A stretch of DNA of 64,000 nt from Isoetes taiwanensis (taxonomy: Eukaryota > Streptophyta > Lycopodiopsida > Isoetales > Isoetaceae), in the NCBI GenBank assembly GCA_021234155.1, contig JAJEKV010000003.1, positions 10,168,413 to 10,232,412 on the forward strand, written 5' to 3'. Positions within the stretch are counted from its first letter, which is position 1. Every line of letters starts with the position of its first letter. This document shows positions 1 through 9,830 of this stretch, in pieces. The translations under genes were made by a program, and so were the position numbers. Below the pieces are notes generated by a model that worked only from the letters and a program-made list of their open reading frames with translations, did not search any database and was not told the DNA's origin.

Positions 1-75
1 CTCACGCCCCATCTTTTTGTATTGGGTCCCATAACCCCGATTGGGTTCTCGTGGACGTAAAAATTTCTATCTATC
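1..75 (+). repeat. 3' end of repeat family E, cut by window edge
   Basis: The first 75 bases match the last bases of the complete E elements that end at 31,895 and 35,309: the GGGTCCCATAACCC-type stretch, a TTCTCGTGGACG-like stretch, then a short TATC-type tail. The rest of this copy lies outside the window. Confidence 0.75.
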
Positions 76-299
76 TTAAGGAATTTTTTTTTTATTGGGT
101 CCAGAGTTTAGATGTTCGTGATGTTTGAACCGAATGACACATGATGAAAATATAATTCATGATGCATTATAACCATGCATAAACTTTTGTTGCTTCTTGA
201 TATGCTATGGGAGTTTTGCCATTATAATATCAATGCTATAAATATTTGTCGTTACGTACATTTAAATTCCTCTTTATGCTTTTTTTACAAGGTATATTC

Positions 300-517
300 C
301 CCCCTGCACTTATACATAAGGGGGTATGGCATCCGCTCGAGGGTAGCAAAAACCCTTGTATACGCAATTTAAAAGGCAATTTGACCCTCTTCGTATAGAT
401 ATTGCTCCAAATCGTGCCTAAAACACCCCTAACGCTTTAAGTATACGTGACACGAAATGGTCCAAAACACCCTCCGCTGAACTCTCATGGGTTATAATGA
501 TTAAAGGTGAATCCCCG
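300..517. mobile_element. Small MITE-like insertion in D with 8-bp target duplication (copy 1)
   Basis: About 218 bp of non-coding sequence interrupts D. It is flanked on both sides by GTATATTC (292-299 and 518-525), while undisturbed D copies carry this octamer once. The ends are C/G-rich and roughly complementary to each other. An 8-bp duplication fits hAT-type MITEs, but the termini are too altered between the two copies to name the superfamily securely. Confidence 0.6.
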
Positions 518-590
518 GTATATTCAAGTATTTTGTTAGCAATGCAAATAGATGTTATGTTTAACGATTTGAATGTGTGACTTTTATGTG

Positions 591-1561
591 TGACTTTTAT
601 GTGGATTAACAATTCCATCATGGGGTATATTGGAATACATCTTTTTGGTTTGATCATACCTCATCAGTTCAATCACAAACTCTTACTCGATAGATTTTTA
701 AATACATATGTTATACTTTTCCTTTTTGTATGTTGCCTTAATTGTATCATTCAATGCAAATCCACTAAGTCACAAAGGTGAGATGTTTTTTTAAAAAGAA
801 TTCGTTGATAAATCGTAGCGATATAGGCACACCACATGTCCGGGACCTACATACTTAACAAGTTTCCAAACCATTCCAAAAATAGTTTGATATTTCTGCC
901 ACACAATAGTTCTTGCTCTTAACACTAGAGTTGTCTCGAGGACCTATTTGCATTGATCAATCTATATGGGCCTCAATCCCTTTTCTATATTAAGGACTAA
1001 TCCTTCATGATACTTGTGAGATTTTAAATATAAACCGCTTTGAATTGTAAGATGAACTCGTTGTACCACCATATTCAATATCAAAATAAAATTCTTACCG
1101 CCCAAGAATCACTATATCTAGAAACCATCTTATATCCATGATACCTCGAATTAGAATAATAATGTCAATGTATTACTATTTTCAATAACAATAGATACTA
1201 AATACTATTCATCTTTTCTAAATGCATCTCTCCAAGAGAGAGAGTCATATGAATTTTCAAAATTTTGACTCGTGGGGACCCAAATGGGTCTATAAAGAAT
1301 TTTTGAACTTCAAACTTAGATCATGACATATCTTATAGGATATTCCACCTAGAGGCTTCATGCCATCCACTTTAAAGGAAGATGGGGTCAAACAACCATA
1401 TTTTGACCCCATCCGATCAATGGAGAAAAAGACATTCCGCTTAGAATCTAGTTATAATATAAGAAATTTTAGTTGAAGACACGCACACATCATCTCCACC
1501 ATTGATCAATCAAATCCTCGACCGTCCGATTTAGGGCTCCATTGAAGACACACGCTTATAA
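591..1561. repeat. I2: 970-bp non-coding insert flanked by 140-bp direct repeats of D
   Basis: This sequence sits between two copies of the terminal 140 bp of D (about 450-590, itself broken by the small insertion, and 1,562-1,701). It is AT-rich, has no reading frame I would support, and recurs at 32,431-33,423. The direct-repeat layout resembles a small terminal-repeat retroelement (TRIM), but the repeats lack TG...CA ends and I see no primer binding site, so a local duplication is equally likely. Confidence 0.5.
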
Positions 1562-1701
1562 CATTATAATATAAGATAAATATTTGCCGTTACGGTACAT
1601 TTAAATTCTCTTTGAGTTTTTTTACAAGGTATATTCAAGTATTTTGTTAGCAATGCAAATAGATGTTATGTTTAAGGATTTGAATGTGTGACTTTTATGT
1701 G

Positions 1702-2511
1702 TACGCTAGGTCTTCCCACCGCTTCTGGTTTTTCCTTAGGCTTCACCGCTTAACCATCTAGGCGCCTTCCAAATAACACAAAGCAAAGAAACAGCTAGAA
1801 CACACACAAGCACGGCATCACGCGATCCGACTAGTCTAGCCTCATTCCCTATTAAAGACCGCCAAAGCGTAGATCCCAGCTCCCAACTTCTCCGCCATGC
1901 TGTGTATTCGTGTTGCTTAGTCATATCATGATCCTTTTCTTTCCGTTCAGATTTAGCCCCTCGCACAAGCTTCACAAGACCTTTCCTAACCCTCTAAATT
2001 TGGCCCTCGCCCACAACCACGATTTACAGCCATCGATTCCTCGCAATAACGACTTTCACAACGCATCTCGCAATGTGATCCGCGCTTCTTTCTCATTCCC
2101 ATTCGATTTTCCAAGTCGGCCCCCGGTCAGGCTAACAAACCCACTTCACATTAAGTCTAATATCCGGCCTCACACCCAAATCCTACCTTCTTTTCATTTG
2201 TCAGCCGGGTTCTTTTGCTCTAGATTGGCCCCTCAATCTTCCTCTACTAGAGTTTTCACACGGTTCTTTTGTCGAAAGGGGCGCCCTTGTTCATAATTGC
2301 ATATACACATTTCAATTTGATCGGTATCCGTGTGCTTTGTCTTTTGCTTGATCTCTAGGTTGCATCACTTTGGCCTCTTTAGATTGGCTTTCGGGTCTTT
2401 TTATGGCGGTGGCTGGCCAAATGAATGGGTGGAACTTCTCCATGTCACATGGCTTGAACATTTCCCGCCCGAAGTCCGGATCTCATACATCAAAGACACC
2501 TCACTTTTAGA
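1702..2511 (+). mobile_element. E element, 5' part only
   Basis: It starts TACGCTAGGTCTTCCC, like the complete E copies at 30,157 and 33,567, and follows their CT-rich, apparently untranslated 5' region. At about 2,511, within the stretch ending CCTCACTTTTA, it jumps into module M1, so the ORF1-like part and tail are missing. It lies directly behind D, as does the E copy at 33,567. Many differences from the 33.6-kb copy fall on CAG or CTG sites. Confidence 0.65.
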
Positions 2512-2912
2512 ACTGGGCTCACGAGATATGCATGATGTACGTAAAGAAGTGTGCAACTACATCGATATGTGAACCGGGGCTGTCTCCACGGACCGTGGTA
2601 GCAGGAGTTCAAATCATAGGTGCGTGAATTCAGAGACTTAAACAATAGAGGCTAAATAATTGCTCTAAACAAATGCATGAAAGTAACCCAAGACAAAGGT
2701 GCTATCAAAGGCGATAGAGCAAGTTTGTAGAGAATCAGCCTAAGCATTGGGCCAAGAGTTAAAAGATGGTCCTCTTAGTGAAGGTTATTATAATTCCGCC
2801 GAAGTTATATCAATGGGTTGTGCACAACAATGTATTTGGTGTGCAAGCGGCTATGTTATTACTTGGAACATTAGCGTCTCTGAGATAGTAAATCATTTTA
2901 TATATGATCTCC
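2512..2912. repeat. M1 module
   Basis: A non-coding repeat of about 400 bp, recognisable by GGGCTCACGA and by ATTGCTCTAAACAAATGC. Related copies lie at 20,532-20,690 (first part), 22,726-23,039 (second part) and 29,706-30,156. Here and at 23,039 it runs directly into D; at 30,156 an E element stands between M1 and D. That makes the M1/D joint look like the empty site of an E insertion, though I see no clear target duplication. Confidence 0.6.
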
Positions 2913-3153
2913 TTAAAGGAATTCTTTTTGTTGGGCTGTAGCTTAGATGTTAAGCATGTTTGAACCGAATGACACATGATGAAAATATAATTCATGATGC
3001 ATTATAACCATGCATAAACTTTTTGTTGCTTCTTGATATGCTATGGGAGTTTGCCATTATAATAACACGTTATAAATATTTGTTGTTACGTGTACATTTA
3101 AATTCCTCTTTGAGTTTTTTTACAAGGTATATTCAAGTATTTTTGTTAGCAAT
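2913..3153. repeat. D module, 3'-truncated
   Basis: The first 240 bp of D, ending inside GTTAGCAATGC. It continues without spacer into the middle of an E element; the two sources share GC at the joint, so the switch may be microhomology-mediated. Confidence 0.6.
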
Positions 3154-3155
3154 GC

Positions 3156-4333
3156 CCTCAATCTTCCTCTACTAGAGTTTTCACACGGTTCTTTTGCGAA
3201 AAGTTTCCTTGTTCATAATTGGTATATACACATTTCAATTTGATCGGTATCCGGTGCTTTGTCTTTTGCTTGGATCTCTAGGTTTGCATCACTTTGGGCT
3301 CTTTAGATTGGCTTCGGGGTCTTTATATGGGCGTGGCGTGGCCCTTGCCAGCGTAACTTCAGCGGTGTGGAACTTCTCCATGTCACATGGCTTGAACATT
3401 TTAAGCTTCAGAGTCGATCTCATACATGTGCATACGCCTCACTTAGGCAAGGATCCTTCCGCTCTTGCCCTCATCGGACCAACATCTTCTTGGACGCCTT
3501 AGAATGCCATCTCTTGCAGGCCCGGCCGATTTCCTTGAAGGTAAACTTTTGTTCCGGATACTAAATTTGCTTTACTCCATCATCTTGGAGGCGATGTTGA
3601 AACCACGGACCCTCGAGGCGCGTACCAGCTGGCAGGGGTGCAAATAGAGGCTCGAAGGGATATGATTGTGGAGATGGCGGATAAAATTCGGGGTGGCATG
3701 CAAGCACATGATCATAGTGGCATGCCGGATAAGGACCATGGGAGGATCGCAGGCGGCCGGAATTCACTCAGACGGCCCGTGGACAAAAGCGGGTTTGCGC
3801 GTCGTAGGCATGCCAGGTGAAATCCCGCCTTGGATGTAGAAGAGGCAGCCAACTTCTTCACGGATGTTATGCACATTCAGAGGCCCGCCATTATTCACGG
3901 CCGCGGGGTTGGGGCTCAGAGGCGGGCAGACCCGCCATATCATCGTCGGTTCAATAGCCCACAAGGCGGGTTGTATGTCGCCCGACATGGAAGTCATTTA
4001 AAAGACACCCACTTCTCGGTTCAAGAAGATCTCTCTCGCTCCGGTGACCCGGTGGCAGGGAATTGTGTAGAGTCACGAGGCTGCCCCGGACAAAAGTGGG
4101 CGATGCTCGAGGAGAATCGAGCAATCATCAGAGACCCGGTGGCCCCAGAACCCATGGCTTGGGTACACTTAGCTCATGTGCGTGCTTAGATACTTATTAT
4201 CATTTTTGTTGTGTTTTTCTTATGTTGATATTCTTCACTCTTTTTTTTCTTGTCATCGGGCTCCGCCCCATCTTTTGTATTGGGTCCCCATAACTTTAAG
4301 GGGTTCTCGTGGACGTTAAAATTTCTATCTATC
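3156..4333 (+). mobile_element. E element, 5'-truncated, with ORF1-like region and tail
   Basis: It enters E at the CCTCAATCTTCCTCTACTAG stretch, about 520 bp inside the complete copies, and continues to the shared 3' end: ORF1-like coding region, a T-rich 3' untranslated stretch, GGGTTCTCGTGGACG, and a tail of two TATC-like units. The next base begins D. No reverse transcriptase or endonuclease sequence is present. 5' truncation and a simple-repeat tail are typical of non-LTR retrotransposition. Confidence 0.6.
3638..4189 (+). pseudogene. L1 ORF1p-like RNA-binding protein fragment (RRM plus C-terminal domain)
   Basis: Across frames, the translated region reads like the second half of an L1-type ORF1 protein, the nucleic-acid-binding chaperone that coats element RNA. 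I see an acidic/hydrophobic RRM-like stretch (DVEEAANFF then DVMHI), a later SHLKDTHFSVQEDLS block corresponding to the C-terminal-domain pattern (LKG-x-xx-xx-EDLSP), and a short basic end, stopping at MAWVHLAHVRA. Frame changes occur before and inside the C-terminal domain; some sit at CAG/CTG-type sites that differ between copies. Similarity to ORF1p is my pattern recognition, not a database result. No ORF2 follows. Confidence 0.5.
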
Positions 4334-4621
4334 TTAAGGAATTCTTTTTTATTGGGTGCAGCCAGCTTAGATGTTAGCATGTTTGAACCGAATGACACAT
4401 GATGAAAATATAATTCATGATGCATTATAACCATGCATAAACTTTTGTTGCTTCTTGATATGCTATGGGAGTTTTGCCATTATAATATCACGTTATAAAT
4501 ATTTGCTGTTACGTGTACATTTAAATTCCTCTTTGAGTTTTTACAAGGTATATTCAAATTATTTTGTTAGCAATGCAAATAGATGTTATGTTTAAGGATT
4601 TGAATGTGTGACTTTTATGTG
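4334..4621. repeat. D module, uninterrupted
   Basis: A 288-bp copy from TTAAGGAATT to CTTTTATGTG, joined on the left to the E tail and on the right to module F. It serves as a reference for the insertions in the copies at 76-1,701 and 31,896-33,566. Confidence 0.7.
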
Positions 4622-5837
4622 CCGCGATTTTTTCACTTCTAATCGCTATCCATCCCTAATTTTTCCTTTGACAAAAATAAAAAATGTCTATGGACCGTTG
4701 ATTTCGTCATTCAACAGAAAAAAAGGTTAGCTTCCAGGCCTCGCCTGAACCATAGAGGAAAAAAGCAAAGAAGAATAGAAATGAAGAAGTATGGAGAAGC
4801 CCAAGAGCAATTGAATCTCCCGACCACGATCCCATTTCTTGTAAACAAAAAATTGGAGTTCATTGCATGCATTGTTGATTAACTCCTATGAGTTTTTCTA
4901 TGTTACTTAATTTCTCGATTCTGGTTCTTAGGAGGTCAAATCCTAGGACTGCCATGGCGAATGGAACCTTGCCTTCTTGCTAAATTTTTAGGCCTTTTCA
5001 TATCAACTTTGATGTTGTCTTTGCTTTCGATGAAATCCGGCTTTCTATTTAAAAGGCGGCCTCTATTTCTACGCAAATGTTGACTTCAATAGTTGTAAAT
5101 GTTTGGCAACAAGGACATCTATTTCATCTCCAAATCCCGAATAATATAATATCGCCAACAAATTCAACATTTCATGAATCGCGAACAACATAATTTATCG
5201 CCGTGCTTAGGCTCATGTAGATCTGAGACTATACAAACAAGGGAATGCTATCTCAAAATATACACATAAACACCTATCAACCATGCACATATTTGCATAT
5301 AGAAGGATGTTACGCGTATTGCGGCTTGATTGCATATATATTTTTAATTCTGATATCTGAATGAATATTTTTTTTTCAGGCAAACGTTTCTCAAGCTTTT
5401 ACAAATGGAGAAAGACTATGGATCTTTGGAAGGGTGGTGAATTGATGAGATAGGATAGGATCGAATAATAGTATGCTACTAAGATTTTGTATTAAACTCA
5501 CGGACAAGGTGTAAAATATAGCCATCCTCTAAAGTGCATTAGGTCTAAGACACATATTTCATTACATTAAAATAGAGTTGATATGCAAAGGCTTACTTTT
5601 GAACTTTGGTATAAATAGCACATTTGCCCTAATCAATCAATATTTTGTTGCATTTTGGAGTCCGGCCCGTTTCTAGATGACTTCAAAAGCAAGAATATAT
5701 AAATGTAAGTAATAGGTCATAAACTTGTCATTCACGTTGTCTTTGTTAGAAGAATGGCGACAAGCGTTTGGAAGCGAGCAAGCGTTTGGAGCATGCATAT
5801 AGTCATGGATGGATGCATATGGTCATGGATGGATTTA
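4622..5837. repeat. F module, first of two tandem copies
   Basis: A repeat of about 1.2 kb, mostly non-coding, starting near GATTTTTTCACTTCTAATCG. It ends in GCATGCATATAGTCATGG-like sequence and is followed at once by a second copy. Compared with the second copy it lacks a 219-bp stretch just before a TATAAATA box (near 5,611). Other copies: 23,333-25,230 (split by a hAT-type element), 35,599-35,833 (truncated) and a 69-bp piece near 37,035. Confidence 0.65.
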
Positions 5838-6798
5838 AATCATTCAACGAGAAAAAAGGTATGTACATGTGTCAAGGTTAGCTTCAGGCCTCGCTGAACC
5901 ATAGAGGAAAAAAGCAAGAAGAATAGAAATGAAGAAGTATGGAAAGCCCAAGAGCAATTGAATCTCCCGACACGATCCCATTTCATGTAAACAAGAAAAT
6001 TGCGATTCATTGCATGCATTGTTGATTAACTCCTATGAGTTTTCTATGTTACTTAATTTCTCTGATTCACGGTTCTTAAGGAGGTCCAAATCCTAGGACT
6101 TGCCATGGCGAATGGAACCTTGCCTTCTTGCTAAATTTTAGGCCTTTTCATATCGGCTTTGATGTTGTCTTTGCTTTCGATGAAATCCGGCTTTCTATTT
6201 AAAAGTGGCCTCTATTTCTTGCAAATGTTGACTTCAATAGTTGTAAATGTTTGGCAACAAGGACATCTATTTCATCTCAAATCCACGAATAATATAATAT
6301 ACGCCAACAAATTCAACATTTCATGAATCGCGAACAACATAATTTATCGCCGTACTTTATCTAGGAAAAGCGTAGGCTCATGTAGATCTGAGACTATACA
6401 AACAAAGGGAATGTTATCTCCAAAATATACACATAAACACCTATCAACCATGCACACATGTTGCATATAGAAGGAACATCGACTTGAAGAATAACTTAAA
6501 AGGAGCTTGATTGCATATATATTTTAATTCGCGGTATCTGAATGAATATTTTCTAGGCAAAGCGTTTCTCAAGCTTTTACAAATGGAGAAAAGACTATGG
6601 ATCTTTGGAAGGGTGGTGAATTGATGAGATAGGATAGGATCGAGAATAGTATGCTACTAAGATTTTGTATTAAACTCTGGACAAGGTGTAAAATATAGCC
6701 ATCCTCTAAAAGGTGCGCATTAGGTCTAAGACACGTATTTCATTGCATTAAAATAGAGTTGATATGCAAAGGCTTACTTTTGAACTTTGTTGCAAGAA

Positions 6799-7017
6799 AC
6801 AAAAATTCTTAGCATTCTTTATGGCTGCATGAAACAAACATTTGGAAAATACATATACGCCCGGGTTTTGAAGGAGATGATTAGGCATTCATTCAAATCC
6901 GAGAACGATACATTGGTGGAAGATCAGCGGTTCGTGGTTTTCCATCTGCTTTCGAAATGGTCTTCTTCATACGCTCTGGCGGCGGTTAACGGATCGACCA
7001 TCGAGATATTTGCCACG
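6799..7017 (+). other. Coding-like segment present in two of three F copies
   Basis: This stretch has a short open frame (6,787-7,023, 78 codons) with KFGKYI-like and HLLSKWSSS sequences, partly conserved at 24,250-24,445. It ends at GATATTTGCC just before a TATAAATA box. Its absence from the first tandem F copy could be a deletion there or an insertion here. I do not recognise the protein. The CTGGCGGCGG run inside it (about 6,974-6,985) corresponds to the empty site of the hAT-type element at 24,454. Confidence 0.4.
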
Positions 7018-7031
7018 GTATAAATAGCACA
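7018..7031 (+). promoter_or_regulatory. Candidate TATA box in F
   Basis: GGTATAAATAGCAC is a near-ideal plant TATA box and is conserved in all three long F copies (about 5,611, 7,018 and 25,161), followed by the same AT-rich stretch with TAATCAATCAAT. No reading frame downstream is convincing, so promoter function is only suggested. Confidence 0.3.
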
Positions 7032-7242
7032 TTTTGCCCTAATCAATCAATATTTTGTTGCATTTTGGAGTCCGGCCGTTTCTAGATGACTTCAAAAGCA
7101 AGAATATATAAATGTAAGTAATAGGTCATAAACTTGTCATTCGTTGTCTTTGTTAGAAGAATGGCGGACAGCGTTTGGAAGCGGTTTGGTTTTCCCGAGC
7201 ATGCATATGGTCATGGATGGATGAAGGGCAAGCATGGCGGAG

Positions 7243-7349
7243 TTCCACAATCTCGTTCTTGGCCTGAGAACAAACACAAATGTAAGAAGGGAATTTCCAC
7301 AATCTAGTTCTTGGCATAGAACAAACACAAATGTAAGAAGAAATTTAGG
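7243..7349. repeat. Tandem duplication of about 53 bp
   Basis: Two adjacent copies of a unit containing TCCACAATCT, GTTCTTGGC and GAACAAACACAAATG. The second copy differs by a few bases. It lies between F and the WD40 fragment. Confidence 0.6.
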
Positions 7350-7726
7350 CGAGAATGTAAGAAGGGAGTTTGAAGCGAGAAAAGAAGCGTGAGAATTTAA
7401 ATGCGAGAAGAAGAACACGTTCCGAGTTGGCCTTAAGAAAGAGGGTGTAAAATTCTGGAAAAGAGATGTAACGGACATTAGCGGCATGGATATTGACTTG
7501 GAAGCGGTCTGAAAAGAAAGAAAAAGCAAAAGCGCCTAATCAATGAGAAGGCGAGGTCTTTGGATGTTAAAGATGTTGGACAACAAGTTGAGAAAGGCGA
7601 GGTCTTGGTTGAAGAGCAAGTTGCCAAGTCTACCACGATTGCAACTCTTGATACTCGGGGGCACGACATAAGCCGACATTCTTTTACGCTTTCGCATACG
7701 GAGCTCTGATCTTTGATTGAAGGGAA

Positions 7727-8540
7727 TCTCAAAGTATGGAGCGCAGTTACGGTGCTTGCACTCGAACCTTTGCAATGGGCTCGAGGTGGAGCAATGTTAG
7801 TCACTCAATCTTCTTCTTTGTGGGTCTTACAAATCAGGTTATAGTTTCCGGTTCTACCACATCTACTCCGTTCTCTATCGATGTTTCTCCACATGGTCAA
7901 GTGATGGCTCTAGGCCACTTGAAGACTTCCTTTTGGTTGGATGTGAAGATGGCGGCACATTGGCATTTCAATACATCCACCCAACATCGCGAGTTTATTT
8001 GGAAGCCAACATTGTAGGGCACAAAGGGAGGCGTTACATGTCTCACATCTCTTTTGATTCTTTGGTTTGTTCGGATCACAAGATAATTCCATCGAGGTTT
8101 GGCGACCTTGCGATTGGCGGTGCATGTATGTTCTTGAGGGCACCCATTCCAAGCCCATATCGTCTTTGTTACTTTGGGACTCTTACCTCATCTCATCTGC
8201 ATTAGATGGTGATATCAAAGTTTGGATAACAACGGATGATGGTGTGCCCAAGATCTTGTGCTCACATTACGAGCCCTCGATACTCCTCTCAAAATTTCTA
8301 TATCAATGGATTTGCAGCGGCGGGGTGCCTCGCCTCTTATGTTCCTATAGCGGCGGCACAATTGAGTCTTCAATCTTCCAAGTCTTATGCAGACCGGTCA
8401 CGATGTCAACTGCCAAAGATGTTACTTGCTTTCTATATAGGCTGAAACGGCTTGTTTTCAGCACATAAAGGTGGGATTGTCAGCGTTTGGCAACCTTCCA
8501 TCTCCTTTCAACAATGATAGGAGACTACATCAGCAATGAC
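7727..8540 (+). pseudogene. WD40-repeat protein fragment, ZFWD-like (copy A)
   Basis: Translated pieces in several frames resemble plant ZFWD proteins (CCCH zinc finger plus WD40 propeller): NLKVWSAVT, then GQVMALGHL, an LVGCEDG-type strand (broken here, readable in copy B), GHKG-type loop, KPISSLLLWDSYLISSALDG and DIKVWITTDDGVPK. These are successive WD40 blades, each ending in a VW or related dipeptide. At least four frame breaks interrupt it; several lie at sites where copy B (37,104) has CAG or CTG. No start codon or zinc finger can be assigned. It is probably a host-gene piece carried in a repeated unit. Confidence 0.6.
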
Positions 8541-8926
8541 ATGATAAGGATATATCTGCGTTGGGGTATGTGACATGCTTGTAAACATTTCAAGTAGATA
8601 AGCTCTTCAATTTAAAAGGCGGAAAAATGTCTGAGATAAAGGCCGTTGAAAAGAGCGAGAAAAAATGTACAAAATGTGCGATTGGAGCATACGTAAAGTA
8701 TCGATTGCCTTGCTGCAAAAAGCGGTATAACATGCACAAAGCGGCTTTGGTTATGTCTTTGATATATCTTTATAAATATCATGATGCTAGTGAATTTGCT
8801 AGCACTCATTTTGGAATTGAATATTGATCTAAATCTTCAAGTTCATTTGCGGTTATAGTCCTTTTTGTTGGTATTGCAAGAAACATGCATTTTGTAGTTG
8901 TAGCGGTATATTGTATATCTTTGGGT

Positions 8927-9130
8927 TAAGGCATGGATGGAGAAAAAGGACATGGAAGCTACATTCGAGAGGCACTTGTAGAAGAGGAAGAGGCTGCTTT
9001 CGGCCGAAGTAAGTTGTCGTTTAAGTGGTGCATTAATGTGAAAAGTCAATCATTATTTGGCGTGTCTAATTTTTTACATTTTTTGCGGAAAGCAAAAGCT
9101 TGGAAAGGAAGCGTTTGAAAAAGCTAAGAC
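8927..9130 (+). pseudogene. Lys/Glu-rich coiled-coil fragment with an intron (copy A)
   Basis: The frame contains EEEEAAF after a MDGEKGH start; the equivalent region in copy B reads KKDMEALHIQKALVEEEE. A GTAAGT donor follows at 9,010, and after about 75 bp a TTTTGCGG (TTTTGCAGG in copy B) marks the acceptor, after which a basic KAKAWKGSV/LLERKRLKK-like stretch resumes. Retained introns indicate DNA-level capture rather than a processed copy. I recall similar charged plant coiled-coil proteins but cannot name the family. Confidence 0.45.
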
Positions 9131-9830
9131 TTAGATGCTAAATTGACATCTCCACTAGGTCATCAAATTGCGGAAATTCCACTTGACCCAAAAAGTTTCC
9201 AAGATGCTATTGTCTTGGGACCACTTGGTTGCTCATCGAGGTAGTCATTATTGCATAATGATGTACGTCAATCAATCGGATATCAAAAGCGCATTTGGAA
9301 GGCAAAGGGGCTTGATGAGGCAAAGGCCGTTTTTACGCATCGAAGGTGATCTCATCAGCTACCTTAATGTGTATGAAGCCTTTATTTCTTCTAACAAATC
9401 ATCACAATGGTGTCATCGAGCTGCATTAATTATCGGTCCATGAAGAAAGTTCTAGATGTAAGAGCCCGGCTAGCAAAAGGTTTTACAACGTCTTGGCATG
9501 AACATGAGATCATGTGACAAAGATATTGAAAAGAAAATCGGGGAAAATTTTGTAGCCCCGTTCTTTATGAATGCTAGCCAACTGCTTGGGGATGGGAAAT
9601 CCTACAAAGTTGTTGGCGGTGGGAATCGGGGAGTTACTCATTCATCCATCATCGGTTTTATTTAGAGCAACTCTCAAAATGACTTGTGTTTTGATCATTA
9701 TTTTTTACGGTCCTTTGTTACTACATGAAAGATGTCTCTACAATTGATGGTTCATGGCTAGCGAGGTTGCACCTCATTTCTTCAATCGGCGAGGGCCAGA
9801 AATGAGTGAACAATGGCAACACTTGGCAAT
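9131..9830 (+). pseudogene. DEAH-box RNA helicase C-terminal fragment (HA2 and OB-fold; copy A)
   Basis: Frames show the landmarks of DEAH helicase C-termini: LTSPLGHQIAEIPLDP, a GPLGCSS-like stretch, then GDLISYLNVYEAFISSN and SQWCH (HA2 domain), followed by THSSIISF and YMKDVSTIDGSWLAEVAPHFF (OB-fold end). The ATPase core is absent. Several breaks occur, many at CAG/CTG sites by comparison with copy B. In copy A the stretch GCACCTCATTTCTTC (about 9,767) is continuous; the gypsy element of copy B is inserted exactly there. Confidence 0.7.

Larger units (their letters stand above)
76..1701. repeat. D module carrying two nested insertions (left copy)
   Basis: This is the D module that follows E in every copy, starting TTAAGGAATT and ending GACTTTTATGTG. 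The uninterrupted versions at 4,334-4,621 and 35,310-35,598 are about 289 bp. Here two insertions enlarge it: a small one at 300-517 and a 970-bp one at 591-1,561. The last 140 bp of D (1,562-1,701) are repeated after the larger insertion. The same arrangement occurs at 31,896-33,566, so both insertions predate the duplication of the block. No coding capacity is seen. Confidence 0.7.
5838..7200. repeat. F module, second tandem copy
   Basis: It repeats the 4.7-5.8 kb sequence, starting at ATTCAACGAG, and runs through GGATCTTTGGAAGGGTGG and the GGTATAAATAGCAC box to GCATGCATATGGTCATGG. It has an extra segment at 6,799-7,017 also present in the F copy near 24.26 kb. Its right border passes into sequence leading to the WD40 fragment. 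Confidence 0.65.

Noticed and set aside
591-1561. I2 as a TRIM-type LTR element between 140-bp direct repeats
   Set aside because: The repeats lack TG...CA ends, there is no primer binding site or polypurine tract, and the repeats are simply the end of module D.
7727-9830. An intact WD40 or helicase host gene
   Set aside because: Both copies have several frame breaks, no start, missing domains and lie inside a repeated unit.
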